DNA of 64,000 nt, from NCBI GenBank assembly GCA_026936325.1, contig JAPTHN010000153.1, positions 558,001 to 622,000 of the forward strand. The letters run 5' to 3'. The stretch is from Platynereis dumerilii (Eukaryota; Annelida; Polychaeta; Phyllodocida; Nereididae). The position numbers and the translations under genes are program-made. A model generated the notes under the pieces. The model was not told the DNA's origin. It did not search any database and worked only from the letters and a program-made list of their open reading frames with translations. Positions within the stretch are counted from its first letter, which is position 1. Every line of letters starts with the position of its first letter. This document shows positions 10,707 through 22,630 of this stretch, one piece after another.

Positions 10707-13700
10707 TCAACCGAGAGCCAACAAAGTTTTCTTGAACAGATTTTCATCAATAACAGTGTCATGTACCTTGCCTAAACTGAGGGCAACGTTGCGCAATATG
10801 CCGAAATTTCTTTCGTCGTTGAAAAGGTCAAGCAATTGTTGCTCTGTGAAGTTTATATTTTTTTTGAAAAAATCTGATGCGTAAATATTAGCACCTTGCA
10901 GATGGCGGACGGCTTTCCCCTTGAGTTGAACAAATTTCAAATTCCAGACAACGCCCGGCTCGTCAGTACTGAATTCTTCTGAAAAACATGAAAAAGAAAA
11001 GTGTGACAAAAATTGAATGCCTTGCGCAGGTGACAATCGCTTGCTTACGTATTACTGAGGTGGCTCCTGAATCAGAATACAGGTCAACTAGTAACCATGC
11101 CAAGTGGTAACCAAACCAACTGGTAACCATTTTTTATTTTTCCCAACCAAGTAGTAACCATGGCATTTTGTAATCAATAGGCCATGGCCAAGTAGTAACC
11201 AAAAATTGAAAGTTGTATACCAACTCGTAACCAGTGACTCTTGCCAACTGGTAACCAGGGAAAATCAGAATGAACCAATTCGTAACCAAATCATAATTAC
11301 CAGTATTTCAGATATTTTATCATTGTAATTCGAAATATTTAAAATTATATAATTTATATTTGGATAAAATATCCCTGAATAAACACATGTTGTCATTTCT
11401 TAAAAAAATTTACAGATATTTCTTGGGTTAAAATCATGTTTAGTTTTGGTTACGACTTGGTAGTTTGCAAGAATTTGGTGGTTACCAGTTGGTATGGTCA
11501 TGAAATTAATTTAAATGCATGGTTACAACTTGGTAACCCACAAAAAAAGGATGGTTACCAGTTGGTATGGTTTTTGGTTACCAGTTGGTTGGTTACTAGT
11601 TGGTTGGTTACCAGTTGGTTTGGTTACCAGTTGGCATGGTTACTAGTTGACTTGATACCCTGAATCATCATCTTTTTAAAGTATTGGTTGCCAACACATT
11701 GCACCTGAACATGACTTGCACAAAGAGGACCGTCACGGCCTGCGTCCAGAATCCACTTATTACTATTACTAAACAGAATGCAAGATTAAACAAATATACT
11801 GAAACAGTTGCAAGCGCAGCATGAAACTACAAGGTTTCAGCTTCGTATCAATGTAAAAAGAAAAATATTTTGTTGGGAAAATTTTAAGTTGCCCTTTTTC
11901 ATGGTTCTGACAATGAATGAGTTTGAATGGCCATGCGTAAAATGAGATGAAGTGATACAAATAATGTGCACAAAGCACTTTAAAGGGCATTCTGCACATT
12001 TGCTAACTGCTGTGTTTTGTCCTAATTGCTGACCTCTTGTTGTTTTGACAAATTCTATGTGAGCTATATATAGATCTGGGTGGGGATGCCCCTCGATGAC
12101 ATCACAGGACTCCCTCTTTCCAGTTTTTCCAGGATGGTTTTCCTGGGTCTCTAAAATGGTATTTAACCAATGTGCATGTTCCTGTAAAGTTGATCAACGC
12201 AATCTTTGCCGAATTAAACCACGTGTGCAAAGTTTGAATAAAATTAGTGCAGTACTTTGTCTCAAAATTAGTCCACAAGATTTCAGAGAATAAAAAATGT
12301 CAACAAGAGAGCTTGCAACATCTCTTAATTGTCAAAATGTCTTTAAAATTAAAAAATAATGCATAATATCAAGATTTTAAAATTGATTTAGAGATTTTAG
12401 GTCTATGTGGAATGTTAACTAATATATATGGGTTGTTTTCATATGATTAAATTTAATTTGATGCACTTATAACACATATTTTCTATGCATGAGGGGTGTG
12501 AAAGACGAAAAATAAAAGATGAACATTTCTTAAAATTTTCCCCACAGAATATTTCTTTCACAGAATATTTTTTACATCGATACGAAGCTCTGACCTTGTT
12601 CTTTCATACTACCTTTGTGACTTTTTCGGCATATTTCTTTTCACTTTTGGGTTTCTTTCATGAGCACTGTGCCGACACAAAATTTACAGTGCTGCCGGAA
12701 AATCAGTTGCCATTGGGTTAAAGCTAAACTGATTTTGTCGGACTAGTAGGCGTACAGGCAAGTGAAACCCAAGGCTAATGGACTTTCAATTGGAAGGGTC
12801 CAGCTAGAGGGGGTTAACTGATTCATAAAATATTTCAAGTCGACCCACATATTATAACTGTTTGATCAGAAACCATGCATGCCTGTTTGGTTGAAGATGT
12901 CAAGACTTTTTAGATAAGACTTTCTATCTCTGATTGACTGACAGTCAAGATGTACGCCTGGGTTTCATCAGTAAACAATGTGTTCACGAGTGAATCAGAG
13001 TGATGATGATGTCATCGATACACACAGTCATAATGTCAGCCATTGTGACATCAGCCAGAGGTTAGTTGATTTGACATGGCATTTGACAGCATCACGGCAA
13101 GTCGGCAAAAAAGTCATGGTTCATATTAATGCGCTATGTTCTGAAAAAAACGGAAGAGCGTTAAAGAAGAAGAAGAAAATCACTGCAACATTATAAAGGT
13201 TACTTACGATTAGGTGGTACAGAATAGGAAAATGGCCACTCTTCATCGGGCCAGGCAACTTCTATTGCGGCGCCCGAGTTATCCTTCATGAAGTAGGCCC
13301 ACTGCATAGCTGCTCCTTGCACAGCCATGAAGACATTTGTGCAGTGAATCACTTGTGCCTGGTCCTTCACTGTCAGATTCTCCATGACAACCTCTTTAGC
13401 ATTGTATCCTAGTTCTTGTGCAATTTTTGCTAATTTTCCCGCATTCAAAATCCTCCGATACGACCCGCGATTGACGATCGTCAACGTCTTTGGCTTGCAG
13501 ATATCAGACCTAAGGTTTAATTTACTTTTGAAGTACTCAATAGATTCCCTGCCTTGTCTGAGGAATATGTCGCTGGAAAACACAGCATTTTTATAGCACA
13601 CTTTGTGAGGATCCGGCTTATCCACAAAAGCGCTCAGTTCTAACTTATTCTTAATGTGCAAAATGTCGGTGAATGCCCTAAATTTATCAGGATTGTGGTA

Positions 13701-14485
13701 AGTCACTCTTTTGTCTTTTTCACACACTGCGTATGGAGCCGGGTAGAAGACAACATTTTTGGCCTCAGAATGAAGTGCATTGGTGGATTTCATCAGCCAA
13801 TATAACGGAAAATAAATTTGTTTCACAAAGTGATAAAAATTTTGAGGCTCCCTCGGCCACGGATTACCAAGGAAGTATGCAGTCTCATTACGGAGAGTGT
13901 AATCCTTTGGTATTTCAGATTTTGACTTGAAATTAAGTTGGAAACCTAATTTGTAGGCGTCTGGTTTGATATTTGCTGTGTTTTCTACATATACTGTTAT
14001 ATCCTTTTGTTGGTGGCAGCATCTTCGATCAAAAAATGTGTAACTCCATGTTTTCGCGAACCATGTATCGCTCAATGGATTTTCAAAATATTTGTAGTTG
14101 ATATTTTTCTTATGCGTCAAACACACCATGTGAAAAGTCTTTGTAGTTGTTGAATTATTGTAATCTCTGAATTCAGGTATCTCCTGCAGAATCCTCGTGA
14201 ACAGCACCAGTTCTCCCTGCCAAGATCCCACGACCCAAAACAACGCAGCGGCTATTCCAGATAAGATCAAATGTCTCAGTTTGAATAATCTGCGTTTCTG
14301 AAATGTACAAAATAGAAAATTAGGATCCACAGAACAGAAACAAATTTAAGCAGGTTGTACTTAGAATGCATAGTCCCTCATATCATAAATACATTTTTTT
14401 GTGATATTACAGTCCTCGTCATACTTACGTAGAATCTCAAGTTCTTTTCTATGCTGTTGAACTGTGATGTCAGAGATGACTCCAT
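10707..14485 (-). CDS. GT61 (DUF563) family glycosyltransferase, three exons
   Basis: Predicted 472-residue type II Golgi/ER membrane enzyme. Exons (minus strand): 14485-14429 (19 codons from ATG), 14297-13208, 10978-10707. Both introns have GTAAGT donors and pyrimidine-rich CAG acceptors; phases 0 and 1 match. A short N-terminal cytosolic tail (KRRLFKLR) precedes a membrane anchor at about residues 28-46. The lumenal catalytic domain carries GT61 signatures: NFYHF near 172, NRGSYRRILN near 295, and VIHCTNVFMAVQGAAM near 335, which corresponds to the family's '...aDvfiGmHGAgl' block. N-glycosylation sequons are visible (NST, NET, NLT). The family includes EOGT and POMGNT2, which transfer sugars from UDP donors to protein acceptors; this acceptor is unknown. 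Usual family length, no break seen. The His of the HGAG motif is Gln here, which is notable. Intron 2 (13207-10979) holds an inverted repeat element. Confidence 0.87.
11072..11667. mobile_element. Intronic MITE with tandem TGGTAACC-motif inverted ends
   Basis: The ends are inverted copies (left 11072-11130, right about 11575-11667) reading outside-in TCAACTAGTAACCATGCC and then several repeats of AACTGGTAACCA. At least 15 copies of the TGGTAACC/GGTTACCA core occur, pointing inward from each side, with an AT-rich centre. CAG...CTG outermost bases with AAT on both sides may mark the target site. It sits wholly within intron 2 of the GT61 gene. Confidence 0.65.
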
Positions 14486-15726
14486 TCTAACATTGCAATA
14501 TATGTAAATTAACTACAAGCTGTGATGTCATTTCAAACTGGGTCAAATTTCCCAGCTTCTAGCCAATGTTAATCCTCCTGAATTGAGCGTCACCATTTCA
14601 ACACAGTGTCAGAGCTGTCTCTGTTCGGGACTGACAAGTTGCAGCAGAATGCTGACAGTCCCTGGAAAATTGAATTGGGTCAACGATAATTTGATCTGTT
14701 TTGGATAGATCACAAGATCAGGTTGCACAACAGCTGTCCATATCACTACGCCAAACTACTTTCACAAAGCATGGTTGCTGGCAAAGATCCAGTCCACTGT
14801 TTTGAATGAAAATGTTTGGAAATCATGAGACAAAGAGAAAGTTTTGAAACTTTAGCATAAACTTTGCCTGTGAAAGGGATGATTTTACTCATCAGAAGTT
14901 TGATAGTATTCAATCTACTTATGCCATTTAGTGCATGTTAAATTGTGGTCAGAAAAGTGTCCAAAAAGAATGCTCTCTCACTTATTTTACGTGTCCATAC
15001 AAAGCCAATTTTTTTGCTTTGTGATATAAAAAATGCTCATTTGTATTTATTCTGTTACTTTATGGAGATTTATTGACTAGGACAACAACATAACTTACAA
15101 TTTCATAAAAGCTGTGTAACACTCATCAAAATGTCTTGTCCATGCGACAAGTGGTCCCCTCTATACTGGCATTATATGTGAGCTACAATGTATACATCCG
15201 CCATGATAAAAAATAGTTCCAACTTATTTTGGTATTTACAAGCTTTCTGCTTAAAATTGAAGCCAACAAAAGTCAGATTAGACACTTACAGAGTTTTTGG
15301 AAATAAACTAGACCGTCGTTAAATGATGGAACCGTCCTGGTTTCTTCCACACTGTCCTGGTTTCCTCCAGAGATTGAAATTCTGTTGACTGCTCACAGGA
15401 GCTCGCGAATTTTGCACCCTAGGAGGCAGCAAATAGTGGTCAACTTATAGACAGGTGTCAGAGTAAGAATTTTATCAGGGATAGCCTCTACAACCACGTC
15501 ATCACAGCTTGATAGCCAATGGGCTGACAGCAAACTACGCATCACAGTTCAAACATTGATATATTGAAGGAAGCAGTACATTTGTGATCCCAATGATTTA
15601 TACCAGTCTAATCGTACAAAATGGCAGCTTTTGAGCATCCACAGTATATAGACAACTGTTATTTTCTAAACCTTCTTTGCAAAGATATACCAAAATGTAT
15701 TGCCCTGTGATGAAAAAATGTGAGGT
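14486..15726. other. Upstream region of the GT61 gene
   Basis: Holds the presumed promoter and 5' UTR of the minus-strand GT61 gene. No clear TATA box near the start codon and no CpG-rich segment was seen, so the transcription start is not placed. No other gene is supported. Confidence 0.4.
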
Positions 15727-15842
15727 AAGTATAGGTTATTCACCACGGGAGAGGGAATATGTGATTTATCACCGGAGGGCTTTAGCCCGAGGTGTGATAA
15801 ACACATATTCCTGATCCCATGGTGAATAACTGGCTTATACTG
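15727..15842. mobile_element. Short hairpin MITE
   Basis: An imperfect palindrome of about 115 bp. The outer arms are AGTATAGGTTATTCACCA-like, the inner arms GGAATATGTG..TTATCACC, and the loop is centred on GGAGGGCTTTAGCCC. The arms differ by small indels. Non-coding. Confidence 0.6.
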
Positions 15843-16443
15843 TGAGACAAACACTCAAACACTCGAGCAGGCATGAGAGGATAACTGGACAACAAAGAAT
15901 ATAGAAATTATTTCCCTGTAATACTGGCACATGATTGGCTGACAGAGGTGTCGAATGGTATAAGAGATCAAAATTCTCCTAAAACCATGTCAACACAGAA
16001 AACTTTTGACAACTCACGTAGAAACTTTGAAGCCATTTAATTCAATATGAAAGAAGTGTGAAAGTGCACTTCTGCATATGTGGTCAACAATGACTACATA
16101 GTCAATTCTCGTGTTATGTTGCTGACAACAATTATATTTATAGTAATCTTACATCACACTAAATAAGTGAAAAAATTCATGTTTTCCAACAATGTACTTT
16201 CAACTCTATCTTGAGCAACAACCTTTTGACATATTGACAAGAAATTTTCAGGATTTTGGCATAAGTATTGACACCAGTTGTAGAATTGTGAAAATCAACT
16301 TACCATTTTCCAGCTTAAATGAAACCAGAAAACTCTTGTTATGTCCGTGCGTCATATATAGGCCTATACCAAAAGTTCAACCAAGCGTTTCTGTTTTGTT
16401 TTTTTGCATTTACTCAAGGCATTGCCTTCTTACTTTCCATATA
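15843..16443. other. Intergenic stretch, nothing assigned
   Basis: AT-rich DNA. An 85-codon frame at 16192-16449 has no family features. No gene seen. Confidence 0.35.
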
Positions 16444-16643
16444 CCATAGAACAGGGTGACTTTGAACGCTTTTCTGAAAAAGATTGATCCTCTGTGAATG
16501 CAAAATTAAATAAGCTACCCTTGTACGGTATATAATTATAAGCTTCCAGTATCTTATTTAATTTTGCATTCACAGAGGATCAATCTTTTTCAGAAAAGCG
16601 TTCAAAGTCACCCCGGACTGTTCAAAGTCACCCCGTTCTACGG
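16444..16643. mobile_element. Fold-back MITE, GGGTGACTTTGAAC family, copy 1
   Basis: A 200-bp hairpin element between TA dinucleotides. The ends read CC(A/G)TAGAAC(A/G)GGGTGACTTTGAAC and the arms continue through CTGAAAAAGATTGATCCTCT and GCATTCACAGAGG-type sequence to a short centre near 16530. The right end carries the GGGTGACTTTGAAC unit twice and the left end once. A second copy lies at 23405-23618. Confidence 0.8.
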
Positions 16644-18099
16644 TACCTTACAAATGTGGTTAGGCCGCCACGGCCACAGTTTCATCACATAGAGGAATTA
16701 CAAAAAAGTGGAAATGGTTGCTATGTAACTGCCAACAACTAAAAATACCTGCTGAAGGAAGTGCTACCCTCGGCCATAGATACTGTTGTTTTTCAATAAA
16801 ATTGAATTATCATCAAGTTTTGACAAATATGGCCTCTGAGGTCACAAAAGTAGTTCATGGTCATTCACGTCAGAAGGCATTGAAGGTCTTGCAGTGATGC
16901 ACAATCCATGTGAGTATCTTATACACAAGCAGTTCACAAATATGGCCGCTAAGGTCACAGAAATAGGTAAAGGTCACTCATGCCATAACTACTTCAAGGT
17001 TTAACTCTGATACTCAATCCCTCTTAGTTCGGCGATACTAGGATCAATACCAGTGGAATTATCATAACAGAAGCTTTTCATAAATCCAGGGAGGTGTCTA
17101 TCGTGCTATCGGGTTGCGGAACGCCTAGCTCGCGACATAATGCGACTACGCGCTGATAAAATTAACATGTAAAAATATATAAATTTTGGTCTGGTGGGGG
17201 GGGGGATGCATCCCCCATCCCGCCCCTGCGTCCGTCCCTGTCTAGGTCACACTTTTTTGGGAATCTTGGTCTACAACTCTACTTATTATATAAATTTACT
17301 ATAAGGTGTTAAACTTTTTTTTCCGGTTCAAGCCAGTCTTTAAGCCGATTGGTCTCCTATGCGAACAGACCATGCGGTGCACATTTCAGCAAAATCCATT
17401 GATGTTTAAACCTCTCCCCCCCCCCACTTCTTTTTGGGGCAATTTTTGCCATTCACAAGTAGAGTAAAAATGTAATCTTGTGCATACTAAAAAGGGTAAA
17501 CTGATGTATTCTGTAAATTCTGGGAATTTAGAAGAACATTTTTAAAAAGTGTAGAAGAATGAACTGAACATACCTTAACTACAATTCTAAGAATTCTCCT
17601 CAATTCCCGGAATGCATGCATGCCAGTCAGTCTGCTGTCACCGATCCAATAAAAAAGCCTATACAATTTAAGAAAGATAAAATATTCTAGTAACTTGTCA
17701 GTAACAAGCTAATGAAAACACCTGATGATACAAAGTCTTAGAAATTAATATCTTGCGGGCTGAATCTGGGCATGACCATTTGGCCCTATATCCAAGATGA
17801 CTCCATTGAATCCTCTCCGATTATTTGTGAATGAAAATTTAATGCATACATTTTGGAAGTTAAATATCTCAATTCAATTATTGTAGTGTACAGTATGTCA
17901 AGCGGGTAGGATACTTTTTAAAAAATTGTCACCATAAGCAGTACAAATTTTAGGGGCCAAGATAAATACAGGCATAAGCCTGGGAAACAGTTATAGTAAC
18001 AAGAAAATCTTTTTGAAAAAAAAGATATATGCTGGCTGTAGTGATTACGATTTCAAAATTTACAACAAGAGTATGTTTTGCCAAAAGAATTTTAAAATA
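16644..18099. other. Intergenic DNA, no gene
   Basis: Includes poly-G/poly-C tracts near 17195-17220 and 17408-17425 that look like degenerate transposon ends, and AT-rich sequence. No coding exon or RNA gene was recognised. Confidence 0.35.
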
Positions 18100-18350
18100 T
18101 GGTATAAGAGAAACTACAGATGAACCCATGATATGGTATAAGAAGCTATAAGAGGAATTGTAGATGAACCCATGATAGATCTATCTATCTATCTGTCTAT
18201 CTCTCACCCTCTCTATCTCTTCATCCCAAGGGGGGCATGCGATACTCCGGAGACACCAACTATACTTTTTCTATATCTCTCACTAACTAGGTCTTGAACT
18301 CCTACACATCATGGGTTCATCTATAAACCTCTTATAGCTTCTTATACCTA
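18100..18350. repeat. Inverted repeat with internal direct duplication
   Basis: A 21-bp arm at 18135-18155 (GGTATAAGAAGCTATAAGAG...) is exactly complementary to 18328-18348. An inner 16-bp arm TAGATGAACCCATGAT (18160-18175) is complementary to 18309-18324. The left arm is also partly duplicated directly (18100-18132 against 18134-18177). The centre holds an ATCT microsatellite and a C/T-rich tract. Likely a small non-autonomous transposon. Confidence 0.6.
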
Positions 18351-18539
18351 CTCTGCTGATCTACGCTAACTGGTGTATTGTATTGACTGTTATTTTTATT
18401 CCTATGTCAGTTCAGCTGGAGTTGGCAAGTTCATATGGGGGAGCATAGGTTCAATATGACTCACTATTAATTAGTAAATCACTATATATGACTGTCATTC
18501 CTTAATTGTTAATCAGGCATCCCTTACTGTTGTTCATCA

Positions 18540-19885
18540 GTTAGTCACTACCTGTTAGTCATTAAGTCCGTTGTTTTGGTAGTTACTATTTGTTAGCCAC
18601 TAAATATGTTATTTAGTCACAAACTGTTAGTTAGTAAAAAACTGTTAGTCAGTCAAAAACTGTTAGTTAGTCAAAATCTGTTAGCTAGTAAAAAAGTGTT
18701 AGTTAGTGAAAAAGTGTGAGTTAGTACTGTTAGTCAGTCAAAAACTGTTAGTTAGTCAAAAACTGTTTGTAGTAAAAATAACTGTTATTCTGTCAAAAAC
18801 CGTTAGTTTGTCAAAAACTGTTAGTTAGTCAAGAACTATTTGTAGTCAAAACTGTTAGTAGTCAAAAATGGTTAGTTAGTCAAAACTGTTAGTTAAAAAA
18901 TGTTAGTTAGTGAAAAGGGGGAGTTAGTCAAAATTGTTAGTAGTCAAAACTGTTAGTCAGTCAAAACTGTTAGTCAAAAACTGTTAGCTAGTAAAAAAGT
19001 GTTAGTTAGTGAAAAAGTGTGAGTTAGTACTGTTAGTCAGTCAAAAACTGTTAGTTAGTCAAAACTGTTAGTAGTCAAAAATGGTTAGTTAGTCAAAACT
19101 GTTAGTTATTCAAAAACTGTTAGTGAGTGAAAAGGGGGAGTTAGTCAAAACTGTTAGTAGTCAAACTGTTAGTCAGTCAAAACTGTTAATTTATCAAAAA
19201 CTGTTAGTCGGTCAAAAACTGTTAGTTAGTCAAAAACTGTTTGTAGTAAAAAAAAAAATGTTATTCTGTCAAAAACTATTAGTTAGTCAAAAACTATGTA
19301 GTCAAAACTGTTAGTAGTCAAAAACTGTTAGTCAAAACTGTTAGTAGTAAACTGTTAGTCAGTCAAAACTGTTAATTTATCAAAAACTGTTAGTTAGTCA
19401 AAAACTGTTAGTCAAAAACTGTTAGTTAGTCAAAAACTATTTGTAGTCAAAACTGTTTGTAGTAAAAAAAACTGTAAGTCAAAAATGGTTAGTTAGTCAA
19501 AACTGTTGGTTAGTTAAAAACTGTCAGTTAGTGACAAACTGTTAATTAGTCACTAATTGTCACTAACTGTTAGTCAGTCACTAACTGTTAGTCAGTCACT
19601 TACTGTTAGTCAGTCACTAACTGTTAGTCAGTCACTAACTGTTAGTTAGTCATGTAAGTCAGCTAGTCCTTAACTGTTAGGAAACTAAGTTACTAACTGC
19701 TAGTCCCTGACTGTTAGTCATTTTGTCCCTAACTGTTGTTCATCAGTTGGTCACTACTGTTAGTAAGTCACTGTTGTTAGTTACTTACTGTTGGTAAGCA
19801 CTAAAGTTGTTGATTCACTAACTGTTTGTTAGTCTTGAACTGCCAGTTAGTCACTAACTGAAAGTCACTAACAGTCTGTTAATCA
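18540..19885. repeat. Minisatellite of GTTAGTTAGTCAAAAACT-type units
   Basis: About 1.3 kb of degenerate 13-18-bp units built on CTGTTAGT(TAGT)CAAAAA, changing toward the right (19540-19680) to GTTAGTCAGTCACTAACT. Higher-order repetition of several units is visible (compare 18690-18850 with 18990-19130). The unit spacing is irregular and no coding frame is conserved. Confidence 0.92.
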
Positions 19886-20221
19886 CCCCAAGGATGTGCC
19901 ACCCAGAAATTGGACCTATAAATAGAACAAACTGCTCTCATTACTATTCACCCCCAATTGTTACAACTCACCCCCAATTATTTCAGGTCCTGCAGCAATT
20001 GTATCTGCACCAATTGGTCGATTAATGAGTGGCAGGTGTACTTTTACATCAATGCAACAATATTAAGTATTTGTGATCATAAGATATTTTGTAATGCTCT
20101 AGCTGACATTACTAAATGGTGGGGACCAGACCGGTTGACACTTTTCCGTATGGGGCAATCAGTATAGTATGCTGGCTGCATAGCCAATACTGTACTATAA
20201 CAAATCTTGTCCTAAAGTTCA
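19886..20221. other. Intergenic stretch, nothing assigned
   Basis: Unique-looking sequence between the minisatellite and a LINE tail. A 69-codon frame at 19958-20167 has no supporting features. Confidence 0.35.
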
Positions 20222-21960
20222 AGAAGCCAGCATAAAAAAGTAAATAGTTTATTTGATATAGCGTTGTCTTTGTAAAAACAAGACGTCAGATGCGCTTCAC
20301 ATATACAATAACATAAAATCGAATGTACAAATAAGATTTACAAAATGCATATATATGTATATATATATATCACAAAACAGAAGGTAAAGTTAAAACTGAG
20401 TATATAAATGTGTCTTTAAAAGTTTTTAAAAATGTCCTAATTTTCTGCCAGTTTGATGTTATTTGGAAGTGCATTCCACCACTGAGGTCTGATCACACTA
20501 AAGGCCATTGAAGCAAAAGTATTTCTTTAAGTGAAGGGGACTCGCAATGGCAAAACGTTGTTACTGGAGTGCAGTCTGCGCAGACCATATCTCCTTGTAA
20601 CTGCACCATTAATAAGGTCTTGAAGGTATTTGCTTGATCCTTAAGGTGACTCAAGCGTGGTAGTTTGATCATACAGATTTTTCTAAAATTTTGCACAGGT
20701 AGTCTATTGGACCCATACATTCCAAAAATGAAAAATAAAAAAAATTTCACCGACTCGTTTGGTTGCCATGGTAACAGCATATTTGGCCTGATGACTGCTT
20801 AAAAGTTATAAATTGAGTTCTTGGTTATGTACCACAGAATAAAGCATTACATGCATTTGTCACACAAAAATGTCAGAAATGTCTTCCCATGGATGTAAAC
20901 CAATACATTTGCCACAAATTTGACGAAAAAGGTTAAAATACTTTTTTCTGTAAGAGCTCAAAGGGCACAATCACACTAATTAATTGCAGATTTTTCATGC
21001 ATCAATTTTGGCAGTAATCAAATTTTAGGAAAACGATCATACAGATTTTTTTTTAATTTGCATATATCATAAACAGGTTATTGTCAAACAAATGTCCAAG
21101 AATTAAAAAAATTCACCGAGTTGTTTTTTAACTGCAGTACCATGACTATGCCAATGTCAATTTAAAGAAATAAAGACAATTTTAGACACAGTTGACTGAA
21201 ATTAGTTGAGAAAATTCTTTTGATGAAGACGAGAAGCTGAAACTTTGAATTAGCATAGAATAGGTGTTACTGCATTCAATAAAAAAATAATTATGCTTCT
21301 ATCTGCATTAGATCTCATTTAAATAGCAAATTGCCGGCTGCCATGCTGTTAAAAAAAAGAGAGCAGAAAATGGTAACGTCACAACTTTTTCAGGGCCTGC
21401 AGCAGTGGTGACGCTATGTTGCTAGGCAACCAGGCTGCTCAGAAGTATGTGCAGTGTACCACGGTTGAGTCACCTTAAAACACTTGTAGATAAGTGTCAG
21501 CACCTTATGTTGCACTCGCAGTCTGATTGGGAGCCAGTGTAGTCGCTTTAAACTGTTATGAGAGGAGTTGCTTCATTAAGAACAAGTTTGGCAGCAATAT
21601 TTTGAACACGCTGGAGCTTTCTGATGTCACATTCTGGGAGTCCTGCATAGACAACATTGGCGTAATCCAACTGAGAAATAACCAGGCCCAGAACCAGCGT
21701 CTCACTTGCCTCTTTGGTCAAGACCGATCGAAAGTGCTTGACTCGTTGGATGTTCCACATCGCTGACTTACATTTGATTTTGATGTGATCTTTGAAATTG
21801 AGTTCTTCGTCTATTGATACTCCAAGATATTTGATGGTGCTTGTCTCTTGGAGGTGAACATGATGAACTCTGTCTTGGAAGCATTCATCTTCAAGCGATT
21901 CTCATCCATCCAGCTTTTGACATGAACGGCACACAGTTACAAAGTATCGCTTCTAGCTCA
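20222..21960 (-). mobile_element. CR1/L2-type LINE fragment, interrupted by a TTAA element
   Basis: Read on the minus strand from 21960, the sequence encodes the C-terminal part of a LINE reverse transcriptase. Blocks seen are WMDENRLKMNASKTEFI, then YLGVSIDEELNFKDHI, LVLGLVISQLDYANVVYAGL and KLQRVQNIAAKLVLN (21548-21760). After the insertion at 20645-21474, the terminal block resumes (FASMAFSVIRPQWWNALPNN near 20450-20510). The 3' end carries the TTTATTTGATATAGCG-type motif (complement sense) common to such elements. The copy is 5'-truncated and its frame is disrupted (for instance a frame change between the KTEF and YLGV blocks). No endonuclease domain is present. Confidence 0.85.
20645..21474. 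mobile_element. TTAA-target MITE inserted in the LINE
   Basis: An 830-bp element with inverted ends GGTGACTCAAGCGTGGTA and, as complement, GGTGACTCAACCGTGGTA, flanked by TTAA at 20641-20644 and 21475-21478. A TTAA target is used by piggyBac and Kolobok elements. An internal block is repeated directly (GATCATACAGATTTTT near 20666 and 21031, each followed by TTCACCGA). Non-coding. It splits the LINE reverse transcriptase, so it is younger than the LINE. Confidence 0.82.
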
Positions 21961-22419
21961 CACAGCAGAGAACTAAGTCAGTACAGTGAGCGTAAATAAG
22001 AAATATTAGTAAACAAAAATAATGGCACAAAAAAATTTATAATTCAAAATTTCATATTATTTGACACAAGCATGAATTTCTTAATGTTATTATTAAATTG
22101 GACTAATGTATTAAGTTTTTCATATTATCTGGCAACGAGTCCCGTATTTCGGGTCCTATACACAAAATTGAAAATTTGAATTTTTCTATTCTTGGAAAAG
22201 GTAAATACAGATAAGAAGCACTTCTAGTAGACAATGAATGAATATTACTTCTCAGTTGAATATATATGTATATTTGTAAGGCTTAATGGTAATAGATTAT
22301 TAATATACATAGGCGTACGGGACGGCTGTCAGTGGCATAGTCAGTGGGGGGCAGGGGGGGGGGCAACTTGCCCCCCCCCCGCAAAAGGATTTTGGAGAAA
22401 TTTTTGCAAGATATATTGC
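21961..22419. other. Intergenic DNA with a hAT-like left end near 22336
   Basis: CAGTGGCATAGTCAGTGGGG followed by G and C homopolymer runs looks like a degenerate hAT-type terminus. I could not find a matching right end. No gene is supported. Confidence 0.3.
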
Positions 22420-22630
22420 CCAAAATAGGAAGAAAAATGGGGAAATGGTAAGAAAAATGGGGAAATGATAAGCAAAATGGGGAAATAGTAACCAAAATGG
22501 AGAAATGACCAGAAATTAGGGGAAACGGTAAAAAGTAATGGGGAAATTGATAAAAAAGACGAAATTGATTTATATGAAGAGTTTAATCAGATTTCCCCAT
22601 TTTTTCTTCACAATTTCCCCATTTTTTCTA
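22420..22630. repeat. Tandem repeat of GGGGAAATGGTAAGAAAAAT-type units
   Basis: About seven degenerate ~20-bp units (22425-22560), followed after a short gap by the complementary phrase ATTTCCCCATTTTTTCT twice (22588-22630). The array and the inverted phrases may be parts of one element. Confidence 0.75.

Noticed and set aside
18540-19885. Regularly repeated short units, considered as a CRISPR-like array
   Set aside because: Units vary in length and sequence with no unique spacers of constant size, and the window is plainly eukaryotic. It is a minisatellite.
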